Shown: piece after piece, positions 40,801 through 49,699 of the stretch
Numbering within the stretch: the stretch's first letter is position 1
Layout: each line of letters opens with the position of its first letter
NCBI GenBank assembly: GCA_020161795.1
Contig: JAIUOR010000028.1
Span: 1-64,000 of the forward strand
Source: Actinomycetota bacterium
GTDB lineage: Bacteria; Actinomycetota; Actinomycetes; Propionibacteriales; Propionibacteriaceae
DNA: 64,000 nucleotides
Reading direction: 5' to 3'
Notes under the pieces: generated by a model
Databases searched by the model: none
The model's input: the letters and a program-made list of their open reading frames with translations, nothing else
What the model was told of the DNA's origin: nothing
Program-made: the position numbers and the translations under genes

Positions 40801-41138
40801 ACTCCCGAGAGGGTGAGCGCGAGTTCGACATTGGCCACCACGCTCTGGTGGGGGATCAGGTTGTAGCTCTGGAAGACGAAGCCGACCCGGTTGTTGCGGT
40901 AGCTGTCCCAGTCGCGGTCGCGGTAGCTCTCGGTGGGGATGCCGTCGATCACCAGATTGCCGGAGTCGTAGTGATCCAGGCCGCCGACGATGTTCAGCAG
41001 GGTCGTCTTGCCGGAACCGGAGGGGCCGAGGATCGCGACGAACTCGTTGTCGCGGAAGGAGATCGAGGCATCGTCCAGTGCCACCTGGGTGAAGCCCGCC
41101 GTCGTATACGACTTACGGACATCCTGCAGCGTGAGCAT
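37851..41138 (-). CDS. Fused ABC exporter: MacB-type ATPase plus FtsX permease with very large external domain
   Basis: 1095 residues. ATPase domain (1-235): Walker A GPSGSGKT at 39-46, signature LSGGQMQRVAIARAL, Walker B LLADEPTGALDS. A first membrane helix near 265-285 (TAFAGSIGIIGIAAILALANG) is followed by an external region of about 640 residues, then three C-terminal helices of an FtsX-like permease (about 950-1085; ERRKEIGILRSIGASKRDIRRVF). The external region contains Asp-rich tandem units like DPADLLAGVD and long helical stretches rich in Gln/Lys. Lipoprotein or peptide export or envelope sensing is likely; no substrate is shown. First gene of a three-gene operon. ATG preceded by GGAGAGG. 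Confidence 0.88.
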   Translation of the reverse strand: MLTLQDVRKSYTTAGFTQVALDDASISFRDNEFVAILGPSGSGKTTLLNIVGGLDHYDSGNLVIDGIPTESYRDRDWDSYRNNRVGFVFQSYNLIPHQSVVANVELALTLSGVSRAERRQRALAALDQVGLADHAHKLPSQLSGGQMQRVAIARALINDPEILLADEPTGALDSKTSVQIMDLLTRIAADRLVIMVTHNAELAGRYATRVVQLKDGAVAADSDPYFPIEEGASEKPARRTAMSFLTAIALSFSNLMTKKGRTLMTAFAGSIGIIGIAAILALANGVNAYIKHVEEDTLSVYPLTIQSQGFDIASMLATSTGGQDDDTTESTSPDPEDGRVREARQLKRMFSSVGSNDLASLKRFLDGDSGIAGYVNSIQYSYNVTPQIFSITDDQVRQVNPDSSFSPLGFGSAGSTNALLASSMNTNVFAEMPDDTRLVEEQYDVRAGHWPARYDETVLVLSPSGRISDFILYTMGLRDPAELDAMVKQMAEDEEIVTPGDSRSFSYDELMAVTFKLVDATEYYTHDAEFDVWTDRSGDEKYLRSLVDDGAELRIVGIVAPKEDANATALTSGIYYTPALTHHLIEQAATAPIVQSQLARPEVNIFTGRTFADEEENPQRDDFDLSSLMEIDSDAIAKAFTFDSSQLKLDLSGLDLKMPGLKIDPSVMPSLDLGDLLGGIDVADLVADIDPAEIIAGVDPADLLAGVDLGLDSEAVTDLATRLLQGYLEFSLAGGLDPADTEANFPLFLESESGQAIAAEAGAALTQVQENLGKQQTVLVEKLTVGIGDAVAKQLAASTDKIQAQLQKSMAGYMEKAMKAVSKQISAQLGKALKSQLGAAMEKSMSQLADTMSEVMQIDQDTFADAFKFKMDSDELAELLASMMSTSATSFDANLVKLGYADFAKPSRIDIYPIDFESKGRVIEILDGYNDQMRAEGNDDKVITYTDIVGTLMSSVTDIVNMISYVLTAFVAISLVVSSIMIGVITYISVLERRKEIGILRSIGASKRDIRRVFNAETLIVGFIAGLLGIAVTLLLTIPANAIVLAQFDVPNIAQLAWQPALALVGISMVLTFIAGLIPASAASRKDPVEALRSE

Positions 41139-41258
41139 CGTGACCTCTCCGGATCGTGCCCGCCGGATCCAGACGACCGCGCGGGTCGCCCACCGCGCCT
41201 GACGGGCACCGATTCAGGCTACCCGTTGGCCTCAACGCCGGCCCCGATCACCCCCAAG

Positions 41259-41288
41259 TCGTGATGCCCGCTTTCGCGGGAATGACGA
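41259..41288. repeat. REP-like repeat between uppS and the ABC exporter
   Basis: TCGTGATGCCCGC / GCGGGAATGACGA form a hairpin around TTTC. One frame reads VMPAFAGMTK, a peptide seen where this common repeat family is translated. Same CCCGCGAA core as the copy at 23412. The remainder of 41139-41306 shows no gene. Confidence 0.75.
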
Positions 41289-41306
41289 AGAGGTGCGGGA
41301 GCGACC

Positions 41307-42089
41307 TCAGGCGACCGGGTTGGGTTGAGCGCCGCCATAGCGCCGATCCCGGCGGACGTACGCCTCCACGGCCCGCCACAGATCTCGGCGATCGAAGTCC
41401 GGCCACAGCGTGTCGAGGAAGACCAGTTCTGCGTAGGCCGACTGCCACAGCAGGAAGTTCGAGGTGCGCTGCTCGCCGGAGGAGCGCACGAAGAGGTCGA
41501 CGTCGGGGATCTCCGGTTCGTCCAGGAAGCGCCGGAACCGCTCCTCGGTGAGCCGGGACGGATCCAGCTCACCGCGTACCGCCGCCTCGGCGATCGCCCG
41601 GGCGGCGTCGGCGATCTCGGCCCGGCCGCCGTAGTTCACGCAGAACTGCAGGGTGAGCACGGTGTTGTCCTTGCTCTGCTCCTCTGCTTCCTGCAGTTCC
41701 CGGATGACCGACTTCCACAGCTTCGGGACGCGTCCTGCCCAGCGGATCCGGACCCCCATCGCGTCCAACTGGTCGCGGCGTCGATGGATCACGTCACGGT
41801 TGAAGCCCATCAGCCAGCGCACCTCGTCGGGGGAGCGTCGCCAGTTCTCGGTGGAGAAGGCGTAGGCCGACAGGTAGGGGATGCCGATCTCGATCGCCCC
41901 CTCGATCACGTCGAAGAGGGCGTCCTCGCCCCGGGCGTGACCCTCGGTGCGCGGCAGATTGCGTGCCTTGGCCCAGCGCCCATTGCCGTCCATCACGATC
42001 GCCACGTGGCGAGGGAGAAGCTTGCGATCCAGCGTCGGCGGCTGGGCCCCGGAGGGGTGTGGCGTCGGGGGACGAGGCGTCTTGGGCAC
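41307..42089 (-). CDS. uppS: Isoprenyl transferase / undecaprenyl diphosphate synthase
   Basis: 260 residues. The cis-prenyltransferase signature is complete: [24 protein letters not shown] with the metal-binding Asp, [28 protein letters not shown], and [28 protein letters not shown] near the C-terminus. It makes the polyprenyl carrier for cell-wall synthesis. GTG start is leaderless. In relatives it adjoins recO; here recO is 5 kb away. Confidence 0.93.
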   Translation of the reverse strand: MPKTPRPPTPHPSGAQPPTLDRKLLPRHVAIVMDGNGRWAKARNLPRTEGHARGEDALFDVIEGAIEIGIPYLSAYAFSTENWRRSPDEVRWLMGFNRDVIHRRRDQLDAMGVRIRWAGRVPKLWKSVIRELQEAEEQSKDNTVLTLQFCVNYGGRAEIADAARAIAEAAVRGELDPSRLTEERFRRFLDEPEIPDVDLFVRSSGEQRTSNFLLWQSAYAELVFLDTLWPDFDRRDLWRAVEAYVRRDRRYGGAQPNPVA

Positions 42090-42102
42090 GACCGGAATCC
42101 TA
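42090..42102 (-). promoter_or_regulatory. Leaderless promoter of uppS
   Basis: Minus-strand TAGGAT (42097-42102) lies seven bases before the GTG start; no ribosome site is present. Confidence 0.55.
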
Positions 42103-42123
42103 CCGGCGTGGGCCGGGGAGCAG

Positions 42124-43023
42124 TCAGGAGCGCCGGTCGTCGCCGTGGACCGCGCGCCGGATCTCTTCGCGTCGCAGCATCGAAACGCACCAGTGGAAGT
42201 GACCCTCGACGCCGGCCGGGTCGAAGTAGGAATTCGTGATCACCGCGTAGGCGGCCCGATATCGAAGGTAGGTCTGGGGATCGTCCCGGAATCGGGCGCA
42301 GAAGGCATCGGTGAGAAGCGACTCAGACGCCCGGGCATGTGGGCCGTACATGTCGAAGATGCTGGCGGTGATCGCGGCGTCGAACTGGGGGTCGCCCATC
42401 GTGGTCAGGAAGCCGAAGTCCACCACTCCGGCGACCGCCCCATTCTCAACCAGCACATTGGCCGGGATCAGGTCGCCGTGCAGTAGACAGGGCGAAGGTG
42501 AATCGGGCCTGTTGCGCAGCCAGCGCGACAGGCTGAGCACCAGGTCGTCGACGCCGGCGACTTCCTGGCGCAAGCGGTTCGGGTGCGCCGCGAAGCGGCG
42601 TTCGACGAGTTCAGCGAGAGCGATGGGGAATCGCGTACCGGTGGCGGGTGGTTCGCCGGGAAGGAGGGGCAGGACGTCGAGACCCGCCGTGGTTGCGCGG
42701 GCCAACCCCGCAAGTGCGTCGCCCATGAGTCGGGCCTCGCGGTCGCTGACCACCGGAGCATCGGGTGATGAGTCGAGGCGAAGCGGTCGTCCGTTCACCT
42801 TTGCTTCGATGGTGATGGTGACTCCGTCGGCTTCGAGGATCTCGATCACCCGGGAGGTCCGGAACGGGATCGGGGCTCGCCTCAGCGCAGTACCGAAGCG
42901 CAGCAGATCCTGCAGGTCCATGGCCGTGCCTTCCACGCCGGTGCTGAGCACGTCGCCGGGCTTCCACCCGTGCCTTTCAAGCACCTGCACTGCGCGCTCG
43001 TCCACGGGTGGAAGTGTAGGCAT
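42124..43023 (-). CDS. Aminoglycoside phosphotransferase-fold kinase
   Basis: 299 residues from ATG 43023 (GTG 43029 possible). [23 protein letters not shown] is the catalytic loop of APH/choline-kinase-like enzymes (HGDL...N...IDFG). Substrate is unknown: the family includes antibiotic, homoserine, choline and sugar kinases, and nothing here points to resistance. It is divergent from hsp20 and shares the regulatory region with it. Confidence 0.85.
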   Translation of the reverse strand: MPTLPPVDERAVQVLERHGWKPGDVLSTGVEGTAMDLQDLLRFGTALRRAPIPFRTSRVIEILEADGVTITIEAKVNGRPLRLDSSPDAPVVSDREARLMGDALAGLARATTAGLDVLPLLPGEPPATGTRFPIALAELVERRFAAHPNRLRQEVAGVDDLVLSLSRWLRNRPDSPSPCLLHGDLIPANVLVENGAVAGVVDFGFLTTMGDPQFDAAITASIFDMYGPHARASESLLTDAFCARFRDDPQTYLRYRAAYAVITNSYFDPAGVEGHFHWCVSMLRREEIRRAVHGDDRRS

Positions 43024-43052
43024 GGACACCGCCGTCGGGTCCAGATCACGGG

Positions 43053-43073
43053 GTTGAGCCTGATCGACTCAAC
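43053..43073. promoter_or_regulatory. HAIR-like (HspR) operator
   Basis: GTTGAGC-N7-ACTCAAC closely resembles the HspR site CTTGAGT-N7-ACTCAAG, with the exact seven-base spacer and changes only at outer positions. It lies just upstream of the hsp20 -35 region and 30 bases from the divergent phosphotransferase start. Confidence 0.6.
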
Positions 43074-43078
43074 TTGCT

Positions 43079-43141
43079 TGAAGGAATCGGGAATGCGATG
43101 CAGAATGGTGGTTGTTAGCACTCGTATAGGCAGAGTGCTAA
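43079..43141 (+). promoter_or_regulatory. hsp20 promoter with perfect CIRCE operator
   Basis: TTGAAG (43079-43084), 17 bases, CAGAAT (43101-43106) form the promoter. The CIRCE element TTAGCACTC-N9-GAGTGCTAA (43115-43141) matches the consensus at all 18 arm positions and occupies the transcription start. HrcA from 20432 should bind it. Confidence 0.9.
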
Positions 43142-43166
43142 AGAACTACCCAAGGAGTGATGACTG

Positions 43167-43601
43167 ATGGCACGCACCTTCGATCCGTTCCGTGAGATGG
43201 ATCGCTTCCTCGCCGACGCGGTTCGGACCCCCGCCTCGCTGGCGATGCCGATGGATCTGTACCGCGAGGGAGAGGCCTTCCTCGCCCGGATCGACCTGCC
43301 CGGCGTGGAGCCCGGCACGATCGATATCGACGTGGAGGATCGCACCCTCACCATCCGCGCCGAGCGCAAGAGCACGAACGGCCAGGCCGAGCAGAAGTGG
43401 CTGGTCCACGAGCGCCCCAGCGGTACCTTCGCCCGCCAGCTGACGCTGGGCCACGGGCTCGCCCTGGATCAGATCACCGCCGACTACTCCGACGGTGTGC
43501 TGAGCCTGACCATCCCGGTGGCCGAGGAGGCCAAGCCGCGCAAGATCGCGGTCGCTCACACCAGTGGGCGGACCCAGATCGAGGGTTCGGTCGAGTCCTG
43601 A
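43167..43601 (+). CDS. Hsp20 family small heat-shock protein
   Basis: 144 residues. An alpha-crystallin domain (about 25-130; LARIDLPGVEPGTIDIDVEDRTL, GVLSLTIPVAEEAKPRKIAV with the conserved G-V-L motif) is present, with the N-terminal FDPFREMDRFLADAVR typical of Hsp18/Hsp20. It holds unfolding proteins in an ATP-independent way. A ribosome site AAGGAG precedes the ATG. Double heat-shock control is suggested by CIRCE and HAIR-like sites upstream. Confidence 0.95.
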   Translation: MARTFDPFREMDRFLADAVRTPASLAMPMDLYREGEAFLARIDLPGVEPGTIDIDVEDRTLTIRAERKSTNGQAEQKWLVHERPSGTFARQLTLGHGLALDQITADYSDGVLSLTIPVAEEAKPRKIAVAHTSGRTQIEGSVES

Positions 43602-43610
43602 CCGAGGCAG

Positions 43611-43649
43611 ACGAACGCCCCGCTCGCGCTGTGCGGGCGGGGCGTTCGT
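43611..43649. terminator. Bidirectional terminator between hsp20 and the aldo/keto reductase
   Basis: ACGAACGCCCCGC and GCGGGGCGTTCGT make a perfect 13-base stem; genes converge on it from both sides. Confidence 0.85.
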
Positions 43650-43670
43650 TCGTCCGTGGACGCGTGCCGC

Positions 43671-44603
43671 CTACAACCCAGCCGAGACCTTGTTCAGCCG
43701 GTTCAGCTGCGCGCGGCTCAGCTTGAGGGTCATGGACGCCAGCAGCGCCGGCAGCTGGTCCGGATCGCTGACGCTGGCGATCGGCGCGGTCACTCCGGGC
43801 TGCTGACGCAGCCAGGCCAGCGCGATCGTGGCCGGTTCGGTGCCGAGTTCGTCGGCGAGCGCGAGCACGGCATCCAGCACGGCGAACCCCGGCTCGGTTG
43901 CGAAGCCCTTGACCCGCGCCGCGCGGGCGCCGTGAATCACCTCGTCGCGGGCGTACTTGCCGGTGAGGAAGCCGGCCGCCAGGCCGTAGTACGGAACCAG
44001 GGCGAGCCGGTGCTGCTGGACGAGTTCGCGCAGCCCGCTGGTCTCGACCTCGCTGCGATGCACGAGGTTGTAGTGCGGCTGCAGCGCCACCGGCGGGGTC
44101 AGCCCTTCGGCGGCGACGATCTCGAGCACCTCGGCCACCCGCTCGGCGGTGAAGTTCGACAGCCCCCAGTGCCGGATGGCTCCCTGCTTCACCATCGCGT
44201 CGAAGGCACCCGCCCACTCCGCGGTCGGCACGTGCGGGTCGTCCGCGTGGGCGTAGTACAGATCGATCGTCTCCACGCCCAGCCGGCGGCGGGAGCCGTC
44301 CAGGCAGATCCGCAGGTTGGCGGGCCGCAGCCCGCGATGGACCGGATGCTTGGCCGCCTTGGTCGCGATCACCACCTGGTCACGATTGCCACGGCTGCGC
44401 AACCAGCCGCCGATCACGCTCTCCGACTCGCCGCCGCGATGGCCGGGCACCCAGGTCGAGTAGGAGTCGGCGGTGTCGATGAAGTTGCCGCCGCCCTCGC
44501 AGTAGGCGTCCAGAATGCGTTCGGAGGTGCTCGCGTCCGCCGTCCAGCCGAAGACATTCCCGCCCAGGCACAACGGTGCCACCCTCAACGTTGAGATGCG
44601 CAT
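43671..44603 (-). CDS. Aldo/keto reductase
   Basis: 310 residues with a TIM-barrel AKR pattern: catalytic Asp and Tyr in FIDTADSYS, Lys in VIATKAAK, His in LYYAHADDP, and the NADPH-binding C-terminal segment PIASVSDPDQL. Substrate unknown. It starts nine bases after the SIMPL-domain gene and is probably co-transcribed. Confidence 0.9.
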   Translation of the reverse strand: MRISTLRVAPLCLGGNVFGWTADASTSERILDAYCEGGGNFIDTADSYSTWVPGHRGGESESVIGGWLRSRGNRDQVVIATKAAKHPVHRGLRPANLRICLDGSRRRLGVETIDLYYAHADDPHVPTAEWAGAFDAMVKQGAIRHWGLSNFTAERVAEVLEIVAAEGLTPPVALQPHYNLVHRSEVETSGLRELVQQHRLALVPYYGLAAGFLTGKYARDEVIHGARAARVKGFATEPGFAVLDAVLALADELGTEPATIALAWLRQQPGVTAPIASVSDPDQLPALLASMTLKLSRAQLNRLNKVSAGL

Positions 44604-44612
44604 GGCAACACC

Positions 44613-45230
44613 TTAGGCCAGCTCGAAGTCCACTGTGAGATGGATGTGCAACTCCTGCGTGGCGTTGATCTCGATCCCCAGGTCGATCGGCGCCGACGCC
44701 TTCGCGGAGCGGAACACCGCCGCGTCCTCGGCGGCGAACGCCACCCGGGGTGCCGGAAGGCTCCACGAGTCGCTGATCATCGCGATCCCGGCCACCGAAC
44801 CGCCGGCCGCGGCCGCCACGGCGTCGGCCTTGCGACGGGCCTTCGCCAGGGCCGTGGCGGTGGCTCCGATGCTGGCCTCGAAGGAGTCGAACACCCACTC
44901 CAGCTCGGTGAGCGTGAGATTCGACTGGTCGGCGAGCGTGCCCAGCACGCCGGGCAGCTGGTCGGGGGTGGCGGCCACCGCCAGCAGGTACTCCGCGTGG
45001 CTCTTGCCCAGCATGCCGCTGCGGGAGTCGATCCGGACTCCGGTGACCTCGATGGCGTCCTCGCCCATCCCGATGGCGGCCAGCGCAGCCACCAGCGCGC
45101 GGACCTCGGCCGCCTGCTTGCTCGCGGCGTTGCCGAAGACTGTCGAACTGCCCTTGACGACCAGGTGGACCCGGGCCGACTCGGCCTCCACCCGGATTGA
45201 GTCATCGATCGTGATGCGCAGGATTCCCAT
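44613..45230 (-). CDS. SIMPL-domain (DUF541) protein
   Basis: 205 residues. VHLVVKGSSTVFGNAA, VTGVRIDS and the LTLTELEWVFDSFE segment fit the SIMPL/DUF541 domain, usually of unknown function and linked to signalling or stress in the few studied members. Unlike most bacterial members it has no signal peptide or membrane anchor, so it should be cytoplasmic. It is 63 bases behind the FGGY kinase gene on the same strand. Confidence 0.8.
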   Translation of the reverse strand: MGILRITIDDSIRVEAESARVHLVVKGSSTVFGNAASKQAAEVRALVAALAAIGMGEDAIEVTGVRIDSRSGMLGKSHAEYLLAVAATPDQLPGVLGTLADQSNLTLTELEWVFDSFEASIGATATALAKARRKADAVAAAAGGSVAGIAMISDSWSLPAPRVAFAAEDAAVFRSAKASAPIDLGIEINATQELHIHLTVDFELA

Positions 45231-45293
45231 CGCCCAAGCCTAGCGAGCAGCTCGGCGATCGTCCGCGTCGCGGTTCCGGTCCGATAACTCGGC

Positions 45294-46895
45294 TCAGAGG
45301 TTCTCCACCGCTGCGCGCTCGGTGGCCAGCCCTCGGACCCAGCGCTCCATGTACGCATCGAAGCCGGCGACGTCGGCCGGATCGGGTTCCAAGGTCGTCA
45401 GCTGCGCGGTGGCGAACACCTCGGTGGCCAGGAAGTCGCCCAGTCGCTGCCCTGGGGTTCCGTTGATCGAGAAGGTGGCGAGCAGGGCGATACCCCAGGC
45501 ACCACCCTCACCGGCGATCTCGCCCACCGACACCGGGGCGTCGATCGCCGCGGCCAGGAACCGCTGCGCGACCCCCTCGGTCTTGAACAGGCCGCCGTGG
45601 GCGAACATCGACTCGAGCGCGACACCCTCGTCCTGCCGCAGCACGTCCATCCCGATTCGCAGCGTGGCCAACGAGGCGAACAGGTGGGCACGCATGAAGT
45701 TGCCCAGCGAGAAGCTGCTCTCCGGGGTGCGGACGAACAGCGGGCGCCCCTCGGTCAGGTGCGTGAGGTGCTCGCCCGACAGGTAGTTGTAGGAGACCAG
45801 GCCACCGGCGTCCGGTTCGCCGGCCAGCGCGGCGGTGAACAGGGCGCGGAAGACCTGGGACGAATCGGCCTCCGAGCCCAGGGCCCGGGCGAACTCGCCG
45901 AACAGCCCCGCCCAGGCGTTGAGCTCGCTGGCACCGTTGTTGCAGTGCACCATCGCCACCAGGTCGCCGGCCGGGGTGGTGAGCAGGTCGAGTTCGGCGT
46001 GCCGGCGGGACAGCGCGCCCTCCAGCACCACGCCGGCGAAGATGCTCGTGCCGGCCGAGACATTGCCGGTACGGGGGACGACCGAGTTGGTGGCGACCAT
46101 GCCGGTGCCCGCGTCGCCCTCGGGCGGGCAGAACGGAATCCCGGCCTGCAGCGTGCCGCTCGGATCCAGCAGCGCCGCACCCGCCGGGGTGAGCCGTCCG
46201 GCCTCCGCTCCGGCGGAGAGCACCGTGGGCAGGATGCCGGCCGTCCGCCAGCCGAAGCCGCGGTCGGCGATCAACTCGTCGAACTTGCCGAGCATGGTTG
46301 CGTCGAAGTCGCCGGTGGCGATGTCGATCGGGAACATGCCGGAGGCATCGCCGACGCCGAGCACCCGCTCGCCGGTGAGCCGCCAGTGCACGTAACCGGC
46401 AAGCGTGTTCAGGTGCGCGATCCGCGCGACGTGCTCCTCGCCGTTCAGGATCGCCTGATACAGGTGGGCGATGCTCCATCGCTGCGGGATGGTGTGGTCG
46501 AAGAGTTCCGACAGCTCATCGGCCGCCTGGCCGGTGATGGTGTTGCGCCAGGTGCGGAACGGCGCCAGCAGTTCTCCGTCCGCGTCGAAGGCCAGATAGC
46601 CGTGCATCATCGCCGAGACGCCGATCGCACCCACCGTGGACAGGGTCACGCGGTGCCTGGCCTGGACATCGGCGGCCAGGGAGGCGAAGCAGGCCCGCAT
46701 GCCCTCCCAGACCGCGTCGAGTGAGTAGGTCCAGATCCGGTTCACGAACTGGTTGTCCCAGTCGTGGCTGCCGGTGGCCACCGGGGTGTTGTCCGGATCG
46801 ATCAGAACCGCCTTGATCCGGGTGGAGCCCAGTTCGATCCCCAGTGCGGTTCGGCCTGCTTCGATGGCTGCGCGGGGCGACGATTCGATCGTCAT
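45294..46895 (-). CDS. FGGY-family carbohydrate kinase
   Basis: 533 residues from ATG 46895, with AGGAGG five bases upstream. The sugar-kinase fold is seen from [18 protein letters not shown] (phosphate-1 motif) and [15 protein letters not shown] to [14 protein letters not shown] and [19 protein letters not shown] in the C-terminal half. The sequence is nearest in style to xylulokinase/ribulokinase-type members, but no isomerase or transporter adjoins it, so the substrate is open. No frame upstream of 46895 is plausible. Confidence 0.88.
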   Translation of the reverse strand: MTIESSPRAAIEAGRTALGIELGSTRIKAVLIDPDNTPVATGSHDWDNQFVNRIWTYSLDAVWEGMRACFASLAADVQARHRVTLSTVGAIGVSAMMHGYLAFDADGELLAPFRTWRNTITGQAADELSELFDHTIPQRWSIAHLYQAILNGEEHVARIAHLNTLAGYVHWRLTGERVLGVGDASGMFPIDIATGDFDATMLGKFDELIADRGFGWRTAGILPTVLSAGAEAGRLTPAGAALLDPSGTLQAGIPFCPPEGDAGTGMVATNSVVPRTGNVSAGTSIFAGVVLEGALSRRHAELDLLTTPAGDLVAMVHCNNGASELNAWAGLFGEFARALGSEADSSQVFRALFTAALAGEPDAGGLVSYNYLSGEHLTHLTEGRPLFVRTPESSFSLGNFMRAHLFASLATLRIGMDVLRQDEGVALESMFAHGGLFKTEGVAQRFLAAAIDAPVSVGEIAGEGGAWGIALLATFSINGTPGQRLGDFLATEVFATAQLTTLEPDPADVAGFDAYMERWVRGLATERAAVENL

Positions 46896-46991
46896 CGATC
46901 CTCCTGCTGATGGCACGGTTGCGGACATCGCCGCGTAAGTTGAACGGTAACACGATCCGCATGGCTGCGCGCCGCGGTGCGAGGAAGCAGC

Positions 46992-47003
46992 CACAATGGG
47001 GGG
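46992..47003 (+). promoter_or_regulatory. Leaderless promoter of recO
   Basis: CACAAT (46992-46997) followed by six G residues and GTG 47004. The position favours this GTG over in-frame codons upstream. Confidence 0.5.
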
Positions 47004-47744
47004 GTGCCTACCTATCGTGACCAGGCGGTCGTGCTGCGCACCCACAAGCTGGGTGAAGCCGACCGGATCGTCACGATGCTCTCGCGCGAGCACGGCAAGC
47101 TCCGCGCGGTGGCGCGCGGCGTGCGCCGCACCTCGTCGAAGTTCGGTGCCCGGCTGGAGCCGTTCACCCATGTCGACCTGCAGTTCGCCACCGGACGCTC
47201 CCTGGACGTGATCACCCAGGCGGTCACCCTCAACCCCTATTCGGAGCCGCTGGGGCAGGACTATCAGCGCTACACCTCGGGCCAGGTGATTGTCGAGACC
47301 GCCGATCGGCTGGTCGTCGAGGAGGGCGAGCCCGCCCGGCAGCAGTACCACCTGCTGGTGGGCGCCCTGCACGCCCTCACCAGCGGCACCAATGACGGAG
47401 CCCGCCCGGCGGCGATGGTGATGGATTCCTATCTGCTGCGCGCGCTGGCGCTGGCCGGCTACGCGCCCAGCCTGACCGACTGCGCACGCTGCGGCGCCGC
47501 CGGCCCCCACGAGGCGTTCTCGCCGGCCGTCGGCGGGATGGTCTGCCTGCGCTGCCGGCCGCCCGCCTCCGCCCGCCCGGGTCCGGCGACGATCGGCTAC
47601 CTGACCGCCCTGCTTACCGGCGACTGGCCGGCCACCCGTGAGGTCGACGACCCGGTCGTCCGGGAGGGGAGTGGCCTGGTGGCCGCCTTCACCGCCTGGC
47701 ACCTGGAGCGCGGCCTGCGCTCGCTGACCCACGTGGAGCGCTGA
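47004..47744 (+). CDS. recO: DNA repair protein RecO
   Basis: 246 residues from GTG 47004; the sequence [23 protein letters not shown] is the conserved start of the OB-fold. A zinc-finger region [25 protein letters not shown] lies in the C-terminal half. RecO helps load RecA at gaps together with RecR and RecF. The long repeat element starts 27 bases after the stop. Confidence 0.94.
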   Translation: MPTYRDQAVVLRTHKLGEADRIVTMLSREHGKLRAVARGVRRTSSKFGARLEPFTHVDLQFATGRSLDVITQAVTLNPYSEPLGQDYQRYTSGQVIVETADRLVVEEGEPARQQYHLLVGALHALTSGTNDGARPAAMVMDSYLLRALALAGYAPSLTDCARCGAAGPHEAFSPAVGGMVCLRCRPPASARPGPATIGYLTALLTGDWPATREVDDPVVREGSGLVAAFTAWHLERGLRSLTHVER

Positions 47745-47770
47745 GCGCCGGCGCGCGCGGCGGTCGGCGA

Positions 47771-47841
47771 GAGGATTTGCGCGCTGGTTCGCGGATTCCG
47801 GCCGATTCGGGCTGCTCGCAGCGAGTTCAGTGCAAATCCTC
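47771..47841. repeat. Long-hairpin repeat, copy 2 (after recO)
   Basis: GAGGATTTGCGC and GTGCAAATCCTC (11 of 12 paired) enclose 47 bases. Arms and right end match the copy at 14685-14760. It lies between recO and the promoter of the next gene, a position suited to termination. Confidence 0.65.
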
Positions 47842-47868
47842 CCGCCGGCCGGGCGAAGGCGGGCTGGC

Positions 47869-47881
47869 TATCATGACGGGC
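47869..47881 (+). promoter_or_regulatory. Leaderless promoter of the monooxygenase-fold gene
   Basis: TATCAT (47869-47874) and seven bases before ATG 47882; no ribosome site. Confidence 0.55.
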
Positions 47882-48202
47882 ATGCTCGCGATCAGCCGGT
47901 TCCGGGTGGCCGGGGACAGCGCCTCCTTCGAGGCTCGGGCGTCCGCGGTGGTGGCACACTTCGCCGCTGCGCCCGGTTGTCTGGGCGCGCGGTTGGTGCG
48001 GAATCTCGACGAGCCCGAGTTGTGGGCGATCGTCTCCGACTGGGCCGATGTCGGCTCGTACCGTCGCTCCTTCAACGGCTATGAGGCCAAGATGGTGCTG
48101 GTCCCGCTGCTCAGCGAGGCGATCGACGAGCCCAGCGCCTACGCCGACCCCGGCGACGTGGGGGAGAACGTTCCGCGGTCGGGATCCTGGCTCGGGCAGT
48201 AA
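47882..48202 (+). CDS. ABM-fold (antibiotic biosynthesis monooxygenase-like) protein
   Basis: 106 residues from ATG 47882, set by the leaderless promoter. The pattern LAISRFRVAGDSASFEARASAVVAHFAAAPGC, then LWAIVSDWADVGSYRRSF, fits the dimeric alpha+beta barrel of the ABM superfamily. Many members are small oxygenases or simple ligand-binding proteins; the role here is unknown. The same pair of hydrophobic strands recurs in actinobacterial proteins encoded next to glyS. Confidence 0.75.
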   Translation: MLAISRFRVAGDSASFEARASAVVAHFAAAPGCLGARLVRNLDEPELWAIVSDWADVGSYRRSFNGYEAKMVLVPLLSEAIDEPSAYADPGDVGENVPRSGSWLGQ

Positions 48203-48259
48203 GCGCGCGGGGTCCGGCCGTATCCGGGGCCTGGCACGCGGAAGCCGGACGATCCCGGC

Positions 48260-48318
48260 TAGGCTAGGCCGAGTTTGTGCGTTGCCAGCCGGGCAACGCC
48301 GTGCGACAAGGAGCACAC
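48260..48318 (+). promoter_or_regulatory. glyS promoter and leader
   Basis: TAGGCT (48260-48265) is the likely -10. The short leader holds a hairpin GTTGCC/GGCAAC (48280-48296) and the ribosome site AAGGAG (48308-48313) five bases before GTG 48319. It is too short for a T-box. Confidence 0.5.
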
Positions 48319-49698
48319 GTGGCCAGCCGCCTCGACAATGTCATCGCCCTCACCAAGCGCCGCGGGTTCGTCTACCCGTGCGGCGAGATCTACGGGGGCA
48401 CCCGCGCCGCCTGGGATTACGGTCCCTACGGTGTCGAACTCAAGGAGAACATCAAGCGCCAGTGGTGGCGCCAGGTGGTGCAGGGCCGCGACGACGTGGT
48501 GGGCATCGACTCCTCCATCATCCTGCCGCGACAGGTCTGGGTGGCCTCCGGCCACGTCGGCGTCTTCTCCGACCCGCTGACCGAGTGCCTCTCCTGCCAC
48601 AAGCGGTTCCGGGCCGACCAGCTCGAGGAGAACTTCGAGTTCAAGAAGGGCCGCAAGCCCGCCGGGCTGGAGGAGATCAACTGCCCCGAGTGCGGCAACC
48701 TCGGCCAGTTCACCACCCCGCGCGACTTCAACATGATGCTGAAGACCTACCTCGGCGTGATCGAGGACGAGTCCGGGCTGCACTACCTGCGTCCGGAGAC
48801 CGCGCAGGGCATCTTCATCAACTTCAAGAACGTCGAGAACACCTCGCGGATGAAGGTGCCGTTCGGCATCGGCCAGGTGGGCAAGAGCTTCCGCAACGAG
48901 ATCACCCCGGGCAACTTCATCTTCCGCACCCGTGAGTTCGAGCAGATGGAAATGGAGTTCTTCGTCAAGCCGGGGACGGACGAGGAGTGGCACCAGCACT
49001 GGATCGACGCCCGCACCGACTGGTACGTCGGGCTCGGCATCGAGCGCGACAACCTGCGCCTCTACGAACACCCCAAGGAGAAGCTCTCGCACTACTCCAA
49101 GCGGACCGTCGACATCGAGTACAACTTCGGCTTCGCCGGCGGCGACGGATGGGGTGAGCTGGAGGGCATCGCGAACCGCACCGACTTCGACCTCGGCACC
49201 CATTCCGAGCACTCCGGAACCGACCTGTCCTACTTCGAGCAGGCCACCGGCGAGCGCTACACGCCGTACGTCATCGAGCCGGCGGCCGGCCTCACCCGTT
49301 CGCTGATGGCCTTCCTGGTGGAGGCCTACACCGAGGATCAGGCGCCCAACACCAAGGGCGGCATGGACACCCGGACGGTGCTCAAGCTCGACCCGCGGCT
49401 GTCGCCGGTCAAGGCGGCGATCCTGCCGCTGTCGCGCAACGAGGCCCTGTCGCCCAAGGCGCGCGACCTGGCCAGGGAGTTGCGCCAGTACTGGAACGTG
49501 GAGTTCGACGACGCCCAGGCGATCGGACGCCGCTACCGCCGCCAGGACGAGATCGGCACGCCGTTCTGCATCACCGTCGATTTCGACACCCTGGACGACC
49601 AGGCGGTCACGATCCGGGAGCGGGACACGATGAGCCAGGAGCGAGTGGCGCTGGATCAGGTCAGGAGCTACCTGGCGCAGCGCCTGATCGGCTGCTGA
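48319..49698 (+). CDS. glyS: Glycyl-tRNA synthetase, homodimeric class II
   Basis: 459 residues from GTG 48319, set by AAGGAG upstream. Class II motifs: [16 protein letters not shown] (motif 1 region), [28 protein letters not shown] (motif 2) and a C-terminal [24 protein letters not shown] with the anticodon-binding domain following. Zinc-type cysteines CLSCHK and CPECGN are visible. The archaeal/eukaryal-like alpha2 form, normal for actinobacteria. Confidence 0.95.
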   Translation: MASRLDNVIALTKRRGFVYPCGEIYGGTRAAWDYGPYGVELKENIKRQWWRQVVQGRDDVVGIDSSIILPRQVWVASGHVGVFSDPLTECLSCHKRFRADQLEENFEFKKGRKPAGLEEINCPECGNLGQFTTPRDFNMMLKTYLGVIEDESGLHYLRPETAQGIFINFKNVENTSRMKVPFGIGQVGKSFRNEITPGNFIFRTREFEQMEMEFFVKPGTDEEWHQHWIDARTDWYVGLGIERDNLRLYEHPKEKLSHYSKRTVDIEYNFGFAGGDGWGELEGIANRTDFDLGTHSEHSGTDLSYFEQATGERYTPYVIEPAAGLTRSLMAFLVEAYTEDQAPNTKGGMDTRTVLKLDPRLSPVKAAILPLSRNEALSPKARDLARELRQYWNVEFDDAQAIGRRYRRQDEIGTPFCITVDFDTLDDQAVTIRERDTMSQERVALDQVRSYLAQRLIGC

Positions 49699-49699
49699 C

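Noticed and set aside
42124-43023. Calling the APH-fold kinase an aminoglycoside resistance gene
   Set aside because: The fold covers many small-molecule kinases and there is no resistance-element context.
46896-47732. N-terminal extension of the FGGY kinase frame
   Set aside because: It overlaps recO antisense, and the ATG at 46895 has AGGAGG and begins at the conserved LGIELGSTR part.
48260-48318. T-box riboswitch before glyS
   Set aside because: The predicted leader is only about 45 bases with no T-box or specifier loop; only a small hairpin is present.
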